The notes under the pieces: model-generated
The model's input: the letters and a program-made list of their open reading frames with translations, nothing else
The model's database searches: none
What the model was told of the DNA's origin: nothing
Shown here: piece after piece, positions 1-9,220 of the stretch
Position numbering within the stretch: the first letter of the stretch is position 1
Layout: each line of letters starts with the position of its first letter
Assembly (NCBI RefSeq): GCF_003148495.1
Contig: NZ_QGGH01000007.1
Location: 1-64,000, forward strand
Origin: Mesorhizobium loti
GTDB taxonomy: Bacteria; Pseudomonadota; Alphaproteobacteria; Rhizobiales; Rhizobiaceae
DNA length: 64,000 nt
Direction of reading: 5' to 3'
Made by a program: the position numbers and the translations under genes

Positions 1-1409
1 TTGGTGTTCAGGGTCAGGCCGGCGACCGGCGCATTGAGGGCATAGCTGAGCACGGCACCGTCATCGACATCGCTGTCGTTGGTGGCGACGGTGCCTGTGA
101 TGGTGGTGTCCTCGAGGCCGGAGTTGATGTCGGCGACCGCGACCGGGGCGTCGTTGGTGCCGGTGACGGTGATGGTCACCGTCTGCGTGTCGATGCCGGT
201 GTGGCCGTCGTCGGCCTTGATCGAATAGGTGAGCGTCAGGGTTTCGCCCTGGGCGAGGAAGTCGAAGGCCTGCGGTGCCGAGCTAAACGACCAGTTCAAA
301 TTGTGGGTGTCGGTCGGATTGGCCGCAAGCGAGGCGGGCGAGACCGTCAGCATGCCGATGACGGCGGCGCCGTTCAGCCCGCCCGTAGTGCCGCCGAGCG
401 ACACCGAAGTCACGCTCGCGGTCACCGTGTCGGAGACATCGGCATCGGTCACCGTCAGGGTACCGTTCACCGTCAAGGGCGCGTTGGTCTCGTTCAACGA
501 GGCGGCCGCGCTATCGCCAGCGCCAACGGTGATGTCCGGCGTGTCGTTGGTGCCAGTGATGGTGATCGTCACCGTCTGCGTGTCGGTGCCGCCGAGGTGT
601 CCATCGTCGGCCTTGATTGTATAGGTCAGTGTCAGTGTCTCGCCTTGGGCGAGGAAGTCGAAGGCCTGTGGTGCCGAGTTGAAGGTCCAGCCCAGATTGT
701 TGGTTTCGCCCGGGTTGGCCGTCAATGAGGTCGGCGAGACCGTCAGCATGCCGAGCACGGCGGTGCTGTTCAGCCCGCCCGTGGTGCCGGTGAGCGACAC
801 TGAGGCGACACTTGCGGTTACCGTGTCGGAGACATCAGCGTCGTTCACAGTCAGCGTGCCGCTTTTCGTCAGAGCCGAGTTGGTCTCGATCAGAGAGGCC
901 GCCGCACTGTCGCTCGTCACCAGATGGATATCGGGTTTGTCGTTGGTGCCGGTGAACTGAACGGTGGCCGTGGCCCAGCTCAACGTGCCATTGCCGAGCT
1001 GAATGGCGTAGGTCACCTTGTCGACGAGAACCTGACCCGCGGAAAGTGCCTGTAGCTGCGCAGCGATACTCGCCGTGTCGTAGTGGATCGTGCCATCGCT
1101 GGCCATCCAGATCTTGGCTCCCAACAGGCTTGTGTCGGTGCTCCCGGCGGCTCCCGAACTATCGGTAGAATATGTCGTGTCACGCGCGAGCAGATCTGCC
1201 GGGGCATATGTCTTGGTTGCAGTCGACAAGCTGTCTGCGTTGTCGATGGAGTAGAGTTGTTTGGCCGCTCCGCCCAGATCGTTCGCCAAAACATTCAGGG
1301 ATAGGATGCCCGTGACGTCTTCCGAATAGGTGAAAACATCATCCTTCGCCTGCGGCGTGTTGGAGAAAGACGTCGTGGTGCCGCCGGCACCGGTGACTTG
1401 AGTAGCCAT
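1..1409 (-). CDS. VCBS-repeat large secreted/adhesin-like protein (N-terminal part; runs off window)
   Basis: Open minus-strand frame from an ATG at 1407-1409, preceded by AAGGGG, to the window edge, giving about 469 residues of a longer protein. The N-terminus (MATQVTGAGGTT...) has no Sec signal peptide. It is followed by a DDVFTYSED...NVLANDLGG stretch typical of VCBS/cadherin-like proteins, then at least two near-identical repeats of about 131 residues carrying DADVSDTVTASV, GETLTLTYTIKADDG and QTVTITITGTND. Proteins of this family are usually very long, secreted by type I machinery through a C-terminal signal, and act in adhesion or biofilm. The C-terminus and any RTX or secretion signal lie outside the window, so adhesion and secretion route are inference. 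Confidence 0.85.
   Translation of the reverse strand, partial: MATQVTGAGGTTTSFSNTPQAKDDVFTYSEDVTGILSLNVLANDLGGAAKQLYSIDNADSLSTATKTYAPADLLARDTTYSTDSSGAAGSTDTSLLGAKIWMASDGTIHYDTASIAAQLQALSAGQVLVDKVTYAIQLGNGTLSWATATVQFTGTNDKPDIHLVTSDSAAASLIETNSALTKSGTLTVNDADVSDTVTASVASVSLTGTTGGLNSTAVLGMLTVSPTSLTANPGETNNLGWTFNSAPQAFDFLAQGETLTLTYTIKADDGHLGGTDTQTVTITITGTNDTPDITVGAGDSAAASLNETNAPLTVNGTLTVTDADVSDTVTASVTSVSLGGTTGGLNGAAVIGMLTVSPASLAANPTDTHNLNWSFSSAPQAFDFLAQGETLTLTYSIKADDGHTGIDTQTVTITVTGTNDAPVAVADINSGLEDTTITGTVATNDSDVDDGAVLSYALNAPVAGLTLNT
151..939 (-). repeat. tandem VCBS coding repeats, period 393-396 bp
   Basis: The segment TCGTTGGTGC followed by a conserved stretch recurs at 151, 544 and 940, so two full units (393 and 396 bp) lie in the window, with a third partly degenerate boundary. 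Within the units most differences are single substitutions, which points to recent amplification or gene conversion inside the VCBS gene. Such arrays are prone to assembly collapse, so the true copy number should be treated with caution. Confidence 0.8.
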
Positions 1410-2216
1410 TTTCAACCCCTTGTTTAAGAACAGATGCCCCATCTGTTTATCGACAGTACTGAACGGCCGGCTGCTTCCAGCCGAAGAATAGCCGCGCGAT
1501 CGGTGTGCGAATTCGGGGAGGCATCAATTCTCAGTGCCATCCAGACAGGCCACCGCATTGCGAACAACCGGCTTGAGCTGGCTGTTCACGGATGGATGGT
1601 GGCTCGATGATGATGGCAGCGACGACTTTGGTCGCCGCGCTGCTTGTTCCTACCCCGACTGCAACGTCTCAACTCGTTGGTTACCGATCACGAGTTTTAG
1701 AAAGCCCTTATATTAGGGGATTCTTAACCCTACCGGAGGGGGAGCGTCAATGGCCAACTTGACGGAACAGTTAATAGTCGAAGTGAAAGTCAAAGTATCC
1801 GCAACGGTCCTACTGGCCGGCTGGAGTTTTCCCACCACACGGGTAAATGAACGGGCGGGCACGTTTGCAGGCCGAACATCGCTAGCATTGGAGCTACGGC
1901 ATTCGTCCAGGACTGGGCGTCTGCCCGACGATTCGCGCGAAAGCCGCAGCCTCAACCCTGGCGGCCGACAAACCGGTGACGGCCCACATCGTGAGCGCCC
2001 TGAGAAGCCTCACCGGTGCTTGGGGTAGAGGCGGCGCCGGGCGAACAGGTCCACGCCACAAGCCCACAGGGGAGCAACGCCGCCGCGTGTTGCAGTCATG
2101 CTGCACTGACGGCAGGGAACAGGTTGGGACACTGTCGGGTTGGCACAACGGGACAAGACGCAAACGTCCTGCCACGACGCTACTAGCTAACTGACTGATT
2201 ATATTGCGAAAATAGT
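1410..2216. other. 807-bp intergenic region, no supported gene
   Basis: It holds the upstream region of the VCBS gene (about the first 300 bp) and a stretch of lower coding quality. An ATG at 1750 follows a strong GGAGGGGG purine run and opens 92 codons, but codon use is unlike the neighbours and the peptide shows no recognisable motif, so it is not called. A short inverted repeat TAGGG-9 nt-CCCTA lies at 1714-1732. Nothing else recognised. Confidence 0.5.
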
Positions 2217-2290
2217 TGGCTGGGGAACCTGGATTCGAACCAGGACTAACGGAGTCAGAGTCCGTGGGTCTACCGTTAACCTATTCCCCA
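2217..2290 (-). tRNA. tRNA-Gln (anticodon CTG)
   Basis: The reverse complement folds as a full cloverleaf: acceptor TGGGGAA/TTCCCCA, anticodon arm ACGGA-CTCTGAC-TCCGT giving anticodon CTG (reads CAG), and T arm CCTGG-TTCGAAT-CCAGG. Discriminator base is G (2220) and CCA is encoded (2217-2219). At 74 nt it has the usual tRNA-Gln length. Confidence 0.95.
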
Positions 2291-2466
2291 GCAGGCACGG
2301 TCATGAACCGTGCGGGCCGAGCGACCGGAGCCGCTTGAGCGCTGCCTTGTAGCCGCCGGTGGAAAATAGTCAAGCCTGCCCGACAGTTCAACCGCAACCT
2401 TTTGTCTTCCGGGTTCAGGCGTCACGTTTCAAACGCTGGGCAGGGCCTCCAGCCCAATCGCACGTC

Positions 2467-3399
2467 TCAACTCTCCGTCCGGCTGAACTGCGAGCGTTCG
2501 AAGAACAGCACGACGCCCAGACCCAGAATCAGCGGGATGATCAGGTAGAACAGCCGGAACACCAGCAGCGCCGCCAGCACACCGACCGGGTCCATGTCGG
2601 ACAGGCCGGCGAGGAACACTACCTCGAACACGCCGAGGCCGCCCGGTGCGTGCGAGATCTGCGCGATCGAGAAGGAGACGAGGAAGACGCCCAGCACGAC
2701 GAAATAGCCGGGATTGTGGGCTTCGGGCAGGGCAAAGAAGATGATCGCGGTGGCCGCCAGCAGTTCGATCGGGCCAATCAGCAGCTGTCGCGCGACGATC
2801 GGCAGCGCCGGATAGTGCAGCTGAAAGCCAGCGATCTTCAGCGGGCGCAGGTGCAGCCAGCTGCCGAAGATGTAGGCGGCGACCAGAATCAGCATTGCGA
2901 TGCCCGCTGCCTCCGACAGGCCGTGATGGGCGATGCCGGAAAACCGGTCGAGAATCTGCGGCTCGAACACCAGCACGAGGCCGGAGGCGAGAATCGTCGA
3001 CAGCACAAAGGTGATCCAGCAGACAGCCACCAGCACGCCGACATCTTGGCCGGTCAGGTCCCTGGTGCCGTAGGCGCGGTAGCGGATGACGGCGCCGGAA
3101 AACACCGAACCGCCGATGTTGTGCGACAGTGCATAGGTGGTGAAGGAGCAGAGCGTGACGAACAGCCACGACACGCGCTTGCCGATGTGCAGGAGCGCGA
3201 TGTGGTCGTAGCCGGCGAGCGAGGCATAGGCGATGACCGAACTCACGGCTGCGAGAATCCAGCCGCGGGCAGGGATAGCAGTGATGCCGTCCCAGACATC
3301 GTCGAGCGAAATGCCACGCAGTTCGTGCCAGAGCAGCAGCAGTGAGAAGATCACCGCCGCGATGCCGACGACCGGCCAGAAATAGCGTCTCCAGTTCAT
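2467..3399 (-). CDS. YbhN / UPF0104-type integral membrane protein (lysylphosphatidylglycerol synthase TM-region family)
   Basis: A 310-aa polytopic membrane protein beginning MNWRRYFWPVVGIAAV; an upstream in-frame start at 3483 would add a charged 28-residue leader that looks non-native. About eight hydrophobic segments are visible, with the family-like stretches LSHNIGGSVFSGAVIRYRAY near residue 95 and APGGLGVFEVVFLAGL near residue 250. The family includes the membrane (flippase) half of MprF and stand-alone YbhN proteins. No soluble transferase domain is attached, so lipid transport is possible but the substrate is unknown. It is followed on the same strand by tRNA-Gln and lies divergent from ppx. 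Confidence 0.8.
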   Translation of the reverse strand: MNWRRYFWPVVGIAAVIFSLLLLWHELRGISLDDVWDGITAIPARGWILAAVSSVIAYASLAGYDHIALLHIGKRVSWLFVTLCSFTTYALSHNIGGSVFSGAVIRYRAYGTRDLTGQDVGVLVAVCWITFVLSTILASGLVLVFEPQILDRFSGIAHHGLSEAAGIAMLILVAAYIFGSWLHLRPLKIAGFQLHYPALPIVARQLLIGPIELLAATAIIFFALPEAHNPGYFVVLGVFLVSFSIAQISHAPGGLGVFEVVFLAGLSDMDPVGVLAALLVFRLFYLIIPLILGLGVVLFFERSQFSRTES

Positions 3400-3776
3400 T
3401 GCCTGACTGCCATGCGTTGCGGGTCCGCTTCCTTTTCTGTTGGTGATGGGAGGAGACCGGTCGCGCCGGATTCTTCCGCTCATTTCAGAAATGCCTCATT
3501 GAAGCCGGCTATTCAACTGCGAACGTTTTTCACCGCGACTACCGGCAAGCTTTGTCCGTGTTGCAAAATGAATGCGGCAGGGGCTGCGCGTAGCAATCCA
3601 GGCTTGCGGATACATTACGCAATGCTGCCGAAACGACGGTTTGCTGGCCCAGTCGGCAAAATTCGGCACGCGGCTCTTGGTGATCGGGCGCGGCACTGTT
3701 AGTCTGACGGCAACTTAAAACACTGAAGCGCCTGCTGCGTCCGTTATCGGTTCGCGCGGCGCCGGAAGGAACGACA
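3400..3776. other. 377-bp divergent intergenic region between the YbhN-type gene and ppx
   Basis: It must carry the promoters of both divergent genes. No convincing ORF, repeat or RNA was recognised. A Shine-Dalgarno GGAAGGA lies at about 3764, just ahead of the ppx GTG start. Confidence 0.4.
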
Positions 3777-5132
3777 GTGGAAGACCACGACACCGGCGCC
3801 GGCGCGCCGGAGGTGGGCGTGTCCAGCGCTTCCCGAGGGTCAACTGGCCCTGGAACCGCCAGCTGGCAGCAACGCCGCCCGACGGAGCCCCGCTCCGCAG
3901 ACGGGCAGGCGGGCGACGCGCCCCAGAAGGGCAAGCCCAAGAAGCGGCGCAAGCGAAGGCGCGGGCGCAAGGTTTTTGCGCGCGACGACGCGCGTCCGGA
4001 GAATCGATCGCCGACGGCAGGCAAAACCGGTGCCCCGGCGGCGGAAGCGCACAGGCCGGCGGAATCGGTGGCCTCGCCCGCCGCTGCGGTGGCGCGGCCC
4101 GAACAAGGCACCCGTCGGCCGCCAGTGTACGAGCTTCCGGTGTTTGCGGCGCTTGACCTCGGCACCAACAACTGTCGGCTGCTGGTTGCCGTGCCGACGC
4201 GGCATGGCCAGTTCCGCGTCATCGACGCCTTTTCGCGCATCGTCCGGCTGGGCGAGGGGCTCACCGCCAATGGCCGGCTCGGCCAGCCGGCGATGGATCG
4301 CGCTGTCGAGGCGCTGAAAATCTGCGGCGACAAGCTGCGCAACCGCAAGATCCGAAAAGCCCGGCTGATCGCCACCGAAGCCTGCCGCACGGCCGACAAC
4401 GGCGTCGAGTTCCTCGACCGCGTCGAACGCGAGGCCGGCCTGAAGCTCGAGATCATCGATCGCCAGACCGAAGCGCGGCTGGCGGTTTCCGGCTGCGGTT
4501 CGCTGGTCGAGCGCGACACGCAAGGTGTCGTGCTGTTCGACATCGGCGGCGGCTCATCCGAGATTGCGCTGATCGACCTCGCCGGCCGCCGCTCGCCAAG
4601 GCTCGCCAACCACATCGTGTCGTGGACCTCGCTGCCGGTCGGCGTCGTCTCGCTGGCCGAGCGCTTTGGTGGCCGCACGGTGACGCGCGAGATCTTCGCC
4701 GCCATGGTCGACGACGTCGCCGGCCGGCTGGCCAGCTTCGACGGCCGCGACCGGCTGAGCCATCTCAAGGCCAGCCCGAATTTCCATCTGCTCGGCACGT
4801 CCGGAACGGTGACGACGCTCGCCGGTGTTCACCTCGACCTCGAGCGCTACGACCGTCGCCGTGTCGACGGGCTGTGGATGGACCGCGACAGCGTCGACCG
4901 CATGGTCGAAAAGCTGGTCGGCTGGGATTTCCAGCAGCGCTGCGCCAACCCTTGTATCGGCGCCGATCGCGCCGATCTGGTGCTGGCCGGCTGTGCTATC
5001 CTCGAAGCGATCCGCGCGGTGTGGCCGTCGGAGCGACTGCGCGTCGCCGATCGTGGCCTGCGCGAAGGCATATTGAGCGAACTGATGGCCGATGACGGCG
5101 TCTGGCGCAATGATGGACGTGGCAGAGCATGA
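3777..5132 (+). CDS. ppx: Ppx/GppA family exopolyphosphatase / guanosine pentaphosphate phosphohydrolase
   Basis: A 451-aa protein starting at GTG behind GGAAGGA. Residues 1-115 are a low-complexity basic region (KPKKRRKRRRGRK) not needed for catalysis. The ASKHA-fold core begins at about residue 122 with the phosphate-1 loop LDLGTNNCRLLVA, followed by ATEACRTADNG and the phosphate-2 loop DIGGGSSEIALI near 250, then LGTSGTVTTLAG near 340. These are the signatures of Ppx/GppA enzymes, which hydrolyse polyphosphate from its ends or pppGpp. The long basic N-terminus is longer than in the E. coli enzymes. The stop codon lies inside a palindromic repeat, and rlmE follows about 120 bp later, a usual alphaproteobacterial pairing. 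Confidence 0.9.
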   Translation: MEDHDTGAGAPEVGVSSASRGSTGPGTASWQQRRPTEPRSADGQAGDAPQKGKPKKRRKRRRGRKVFARDDARPENRSPTAGKTGAPAAEAHRPAESVASPAAAVARPEQGTRRPPVYELPVFAALDLGTNNCRLLVAVPTRHGQFRVIDAFSRIVRLGEGLTANGRLGQPAMDRAVEALKICGDKLRNRKIRKARLIATEACRTADNGVEFLDRVEREAGLKLEIIDRQTEARLAVSGCGSLVERDTQGVVLFDIGGGSSEIALIDLAGRRSPRLANHIVSWTSLPVGVVSLAERFGGRTVTREIFAAMVDDVAGRLASFDGRDRLSHLKASPNFHLLGTSGTVTTLAGVHLDLERYDRRRVDGLWMDRDSVDRMVEKLVGWDFQQRCANPCIGADRADLVLAGCAILEAIRAVWPSERLRVADRGLREGILSELMADDGVWRNDGRGRA

Positions 5133-5243
5133 TCCCGAACCTCAGGACCGCGTTAGCGAAAAGTGGCGACCGGTTCTCGGAAAAGGTCATGCTCAGACAA
5201 GAGGGCATGAACCGGTTTTCGCTGGAAATGATGCTCGGACAAG
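5127..5243. repeat. RIME-like Rhizobiales intergenic palindromic element
   Basis: GCATGATCC at 5127-5135 is matched by GGTCATGC at 5185-5192, enclosing AAGTGGCGACCGGTTCTCGG. A second, shorter relative follows at 5201-5240 (GGCATGAACCGGTTTTCGC ... TGATGCTC). This is the composition of the mosaic palindromes scattered through Rhizobium and Mesorhizobium genomes. The ppx stop codon (5130-5132) is inside the left arm. Confidence 0.75.
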
Positions 5244-5253
5244 AAATCAGGCA

Positions 5254-6000
5254 ATGACCAAGAAACCGGAAAAACCAGGATCAGCCAGCATTCGCGTGCT
5301 GAAGACGCGGATCAAGAAGAAGAGCGGCTTGAAGGAATCGTCGCGCCGCTGGCTGCAGCGCCACATCAACGATCCCTATGTCCAGCGCTCCAAGGCTGAC
5401 GGCTATCGCTCGCGCGCGGCTTACAAGCTGATCGAGATCGACGACAAACATCATCTTTTGAAGCCCGGCATGAAGGTGATCGACCTCGGTGCGGCTCCCG
5501 GCGGCTGGTGCCAGGTCGCCGCCGCGCGCACGAAATCGACGGCCGACAAGCCGAATGTCATCGGCATCGATTATCTGGAAATGGACGCTGTGCCCGGCGC
5601 GCCGGTGCTGTTGATGGATTTCCTCGATCCGCTGGCGCCGCAAAAGCTGGCCGAGGCGCTGGGAGGCGATCCGGATATCGTGCTGTCCGACATGGCCGCA
5701 CCGACCACTGGCCACAAGCGGACCGACCATATCCGCACCATGCATCTGTGCGAGGTGGCGGCCGACTTCGCGCTGTCGGTGCTGAAGCCGGGCGGGCATT
5801 TCCTTGCCAAGACCTTCCAGGGCGGCGCCGAAAACGAGCTGCTCTCCATGCTCAAGCGGAATTTTCGTTCGGTCCATCACGTCAAGCCTCCGGCGTCGCG
5901 CGACGAATCGGTGGAACTCTACCTGCTGGCGAAAGACTTTAAGGGGCGGGAGCCGTCGTCAGCCGGATCGGAACGTCCGGAGGGCGAGCCCGAAACGTAA
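5254..6000 (+). CDS. rlmE: 23S rRNA (uridine-2552 2'-O) methyltransferase RlmE (FtsJ/RrmJ)
   Basis: A 248-aa protein; the ATG at 5254 (MTKKPEKPGSA) is preferred over upstream in-frame ATGs that fall in the repeat element. Core motifs: SRAAYKLIEID with a catalytic-type K, VIDLGAAPGGWCQVAA (SAM-binding motif I), VLSDMAAPTTGHKRTDH (catalytic D), and LKPGGHFLAKTFQGG (catalytic K). The K-D-K(-E) tetrad is characteristic of RlmE, which methylates U2552 in the A loop of 23S rRNA late in 50S assembly. The roughly 40-residue basic N-terminal extension is common in alphaproteobacterial homologues. Probably co-transcribed with ppx. Confidence 0.93.
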   Translation: MTKKPEKPGSASIRVLKTRIKKKSGLKESSRRWLQRHINDPYVQRSKADGYRSRAAYKLIEIDDKHHLLKPGMKVIDLGAAPGGWCQVAAARTKSTADKPNVIGIDYLEMDAVPGAPVLLMDFLDPLAPQKLAEALGGDPDIVLSDMAAPTTGHKRTDHIRTMHLCEVAADFALSVLKPGGHFLAKTFQGGAENELLSMLKRNFRSVHHVKPPASRDESVELYLLAKDFKGREPSSAGSERPEGEPET

Positions 6001-6006
6001 GCCGAA

Positions 6007-7428
6007 TCAATTGCCGGGCGTGCTTACCGCTTCCAACGTCTTGGGCGTGGTCAATCGACCATGTCCGGAGACAGCGTTGCCGGCATCGGGCGCCAGCCGC
6101 ATGAACGACAGGGACGCGGCGGCGGAAATCACCGCGACGACGAAGAACGCGGTGTGGAAATCCGCCAGCGTCAGTGACCTGTCGTTCAGGCTTGTGGACA
6201 CTTCCAGGATGCCGCCGGCCACCGCCACGCCAAGCGCGATCGACAGCTGCTGGAAGACGGCGGCAATCGGCGTGGCTTTGCTGGTGTCTTCAGCTGAAAC
6301 CTCGGCGTAGGCGAGCGCATTGACGCCGGTGAAGAACATCGAGCGGATGAAGCCGCCGACGAGCAGCATGGCCAGCATCAAGAGATAGGGTGTGTCGGGC
6401 GTGAACAGTCCGTTGATGGCGATCGAGGCCGCGGCGACCAGCGAACCGACAACCAGCACGCGGCGGAAGCCAGCGACGCGGAAGATCAGTGCGGTGACGA
6501 ATTTCATGCCGATGGCGCCGATCGCCGAGACGAAAGTGATCATGCCGGACTGGAACGGCGTCAGCCCGAAGCCGATCTGGAACATCAGCGGCAGCAGGAA
6601 CGGCACCGCGCCAATGCCGATGCGGAACAGCCCGCCGCCAAGCACCGAGGAGCGGAACACCTGGTTGCGGAACAGTTCGAGCGCCAGCAGCGGGTTTTTG
6701 GCGTGGCGCGCATGCAGCAGATAGAGCGCGCCCGACACGAGGCCAACCGCTACGGTGATGACACCGACGATTGGCGGCAGATAGGGCAAGCTCACCACTG
6801 ACAGGCCGAACACCACGCCGGATGCCGCCAGCCCGCTCAGCACGAAGCCGATGAAATCAAGTGGTGGGGTCTGCACGGGTTCGGTCTTCGGCAGGAAACG
6901 CGTCGCCAGCCAGATGCCGACCAAGCCGATCGGCACATTGATCAGGAAAATCCAGTGCCAGGTGAAATAGGTGGTGATGAAGCCGCCGACGGGCGGCCCG
7001 ACCAGCGGCCCCACAAGCGCCGGAACGGTCAGCCAGGACATTGCCGCGACGAGTTCGCTTTTCGGTGTTGCGCGCACCAGCACCAGCCGTCCGACCGGCG
7101 TCATCATGGCGCCGCCAATGCCTTGCAGGAAGCGCGAGACCACGAAAGCCGGCAGCGAACCGGAGAGCGCGCAGGCGATCGAGCCGACGATGAAGACCGC
7201 GATCGCGGCACGAAAGACAGTCTTGGCGCCGAAACGGTCGGCCATCCAGCCGCTGATCGGAATGAAGATCGCCAGCGATACCAGATAGGCAGTCAGCGCC
7301 AGCTTGAGCGCGATCGGGCTGGTATGGATGTCGATTGCGATCGCCGGCAGTGATGTCGCGATGACGGTCGAATCCATGTTTTCCATGAAAAGGGCGACCG
7401 CCAGTATGAGCGGGATGGTGCGGTTCAA
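6007..7428 (-). CDS. MFS drug exporter, DHA2 (EmrB/QacA-like) family
   Basis: A 473-aa protein with about 14 hydrophobic segments. It starts NRTIPLILAVALFMENMDST, with the DHA2-type D in TM1, then carries GWMADRFGAKTVF (MFS motif A) and a TM5 motif VPALVGPLVGPPVGGF (antiporter motif C, GPxxGG). The visible start is TTG at 7426-7428; the next ATG lies inside TM1, so TTG is the most likely start. Proton-coupled efflux of drugs or hydrophobic compounds is the family role; the substrate is unknown. Convergent with rlmE (6-bp gap) and divergent from guaB. Confidence 0.85.
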   Translation of the reverse strand: MNRTIPLILAVALFMENMDSTVIATSLPAIAIDIHTSPIALKLALTAYLVSLAIFIPISGWMADRFGAKTVFRAAIAVFIVGSIACALSGSLPAFVVSRFLQGIGGAMMTPVGRLVLVRATPKSELVAAMSWLTVPALVGPLVGPPVGGFITTYFTWHWIFLINVPIGLVGIWLATRFLPKTEPVQTPPLDFIGFVLSGLAASGVVFGLSVVSLPYLPPIVGVITVAVGLVSGALYLLHARHAKNPLLALELFRNQVFRSSVLGGGLFRIGIGAVPFLLPLMFQIGFGLTPFQSGMITFVSAIGAIGMKFVTALIFRVAGFRRVLVVGSLVAAASIAINGLFTPDTPYLLMLAMLLVGGFIRSMFFTGVNALAYAEVSAEDTSKATPIAAVFQQLSIALGVAVAGGILEVSTSLNDRSLTLADFHTAFFVVAVISAAASLSFMRLAPDAGNAVSGHGRLTTPKTLEAVSTPGN

Positions 7429-7717
7429 GGAACGCGTCCAGACTTGAATGTTGCGTTGCCGGTTGCATGTCGGCCTTGAGGCGGGCGGTTACCATGCCTT
7501 CGCCGGGATGTCGCATTAATTTGCTGTCACTTTTGTGCGACCGGCAACCACAGGTGGCATCTTTTCGGGCGAAAAGTCACCTTTGCGGGAGCGCGAAATC
7601 ATCGGCTTTTCATCGGCGCCGGGACGTGGTACCAGCCAGCGCCAATCCTGAAAGGGAAGAAACGAGTCGGCGCTGTCCATTCCGGTCCAGCGCTTTTTTG
7701 TATTCCGAGGGCTGGCC

Positions 7718-9220
7718 ATGGCAAAAATCATCGAAACGTCCACCGGCGCATTGGCGCTGACCTTTGACGACGTGCTGCTGCAGCCCGGTCATTCCGAGGT
7801 CATGCCCGGCGAGACCGATGTCCGCACCTGCATCGCCGGCGACATCGACCTCAACGTGCCGATCCTCTCGGCGGCGATGGACACCGTCACCGAGGCGCGG
7901 CTTGCCATCGCCATGGCCCAGGCCGGCGGCATTGGCGTCATCCACCGCAATTTCTCGCCGGCCGAACAGGCCGAGCAGGTGCGGCAGGTCAAGAAATTCG
8001 AATCCGGCATGGTGGTCAATCCCGTCACCATCGGCCCCGACGCGACGCTAGCCGACGCGCTGGGCCTGATGCGCAGCTATTCGATCTCGGGCATTCCTGT
8101 GGTCGAGAACGGCGGCAGCGGCGGCCACAAGATTGGACGGCTGATCGGCATCCTGACCAATCGCGACGTGCGCTTTGCGTCCGATCCGGCGCAGAAGGTC
8201 CATGAACTGATGACCCGTGACAACCTGATCACGGTCAAGGAGAACGTCGACCAGGATGAAGCCAAGCGGCTTCTGCATCAGCACCGTATTGAAAAGCTGG
8301 TGGTCGTCGATAGGCAGGGCAATTGCGTCGGGCTGATCACCGTCAAGGACATCGAGAAGTCGCAGCTCAACCCGCACGCCACCAAGGACGCGCAGGGCCG
8401 CTTGCGCGCCGCCGCCGCCACCAGCGTCGGCGATGACGGTTTCGAGCGCGCCGAACGCCTCATCGATGCGGGCGTCGACCTTCTGGTGATCGACACCGCG
8501 CATGGCCACTCGCAGCGCGTTCTGGACGCGGTGACTCGCGCCAAGAAGCTCTCCAACTCGGTTCGCATCCTGGCCGGCAACGTCGCCACCGCCGCGGGCA
8601 CGCAGGCGCTGATCGACGCCGGCGCCGACGCCGTCAAGGTCGGCATCGGTCCGGGTTCCATCTGCACCACCCGCATCGTGGCCGGCGTCGGCGTGCCGCA
8701 GCTTTCGGCCATCATGTCGGCTGTCGAGACGGCGCACAAATCAGGCGTCTCGGTGATCGCCGATGGCGGCATAAAATATTCCGGCGATCTGGCCAAGGCG
8801 CTCGCCGCCGGCGCAAGTGCCGCCATGATCGGCTCGCTGCTGGCCGGAACCGATGAAAGCCCGGGCGAGGTCTATCTGCACCAGGGCCGCTCCTTCAAGG
8901 CGTATCGCGGCATGGGCTCGGTCGGCGCCATGGCCCGCGGCTCAGCCGATCGCTACTTCCAGGCCGAGGTGCGCGACACGCTGAAACTGGTCCCGGAAGG
9001 CATCGAAGGGCAGGTTCCTTACAAAGGACCTGTGTCTGGCGTGCTGCACCAGCTTGCAGGCGGGCTGAAAGCCGCTATGGGTTATGTTGGTGGCCGCGAC
9101 CTTGCCGATTTCCGCGAGCGCGCCACTTTTGTGCGCATATCCAATGCCGGACTTCGTGAAAGCCACGCCCATGACGTCACGATTACCCGCGAAAGCCCGA
9201 ACTATCCCGGCGGAGCCTGA
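7718..9220 (+). CDS. guaB: IMP dehydrogenase
   Basis: A 500-aa protein of normal length for GuaB, starting ATG after GAGGG. N-terminal barrel ALTFDDVLLQPGHSEV, paired CBS domains at about residues 95-210 (SGIPVVENGG; RIEKLVVVDRQGNCVGLI), then the catalytic loop GPGSICTTRIVAGVG with the nucleophilic Cys near 307, and the mobile-flap region YRGMGSVGAMARGSADRY. It oxidises IMP to XMP with NAD+, the committed step of GMP synthesis, in the cytoplasm. Its 3' end overlaps the next ORF's chosen start by about 50 bp. Confidence 0.97.
   Translation: MAKIIETSTGALALTFDDVLLQPGHSEVMPGETDVRTCIAGDIDLNVPILSAAMDTVTEARLAIAMAQAGGIGVIHRNFSPAEQAEQVRQVKKFESGMVVNPVTIGPDATLADALGLMRSYSISGIPVVENGGSGGHKIGRLIGILTNRDVRFASDPAQKVHELMTRDNLITVKENVDQDEAKRLLHQHRIEKLVVVDRQGNCVGLITVKDIEKSQLNPHATKDAQGRLRAAAATSVGDDGFERAERLIDAGVDLLVIDTAHGHSQRVLDAVTRAKKLSNSVRILAGNVATAAGTQALIDAGADAVKVGIGPGSICTTRIVAGVGVPQLSAIMSAVETAHKSGVSVIADGGIKYSGDLAKALAAGASAAMIGSLLAGTDESPGEVYLHQGRSFKAYRGMGSVGAMARGSADRYFQAEVRDTLKLVPEGIEGQVPYKGPVSGVLHQLAGGLKAAMGYVGGRDLADFRERATFVRISNAGLRESHAHDVTITRESPNYPGGA

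Noticed and set aside
1750..2028. ATG behind a strong GGAGGGGG run opening 92 codons
   Set aside because: Peptide shows no motif and codon use is unlike neighbours; purine run is probably chance.
2359..3345. Long plus-strand frame of 328 codons
   Set aside because: Antisense to the YbhN-type gene; Gln/His/Arg/Asp-rich composition is typical of a shadow of a hydrophobic gene.
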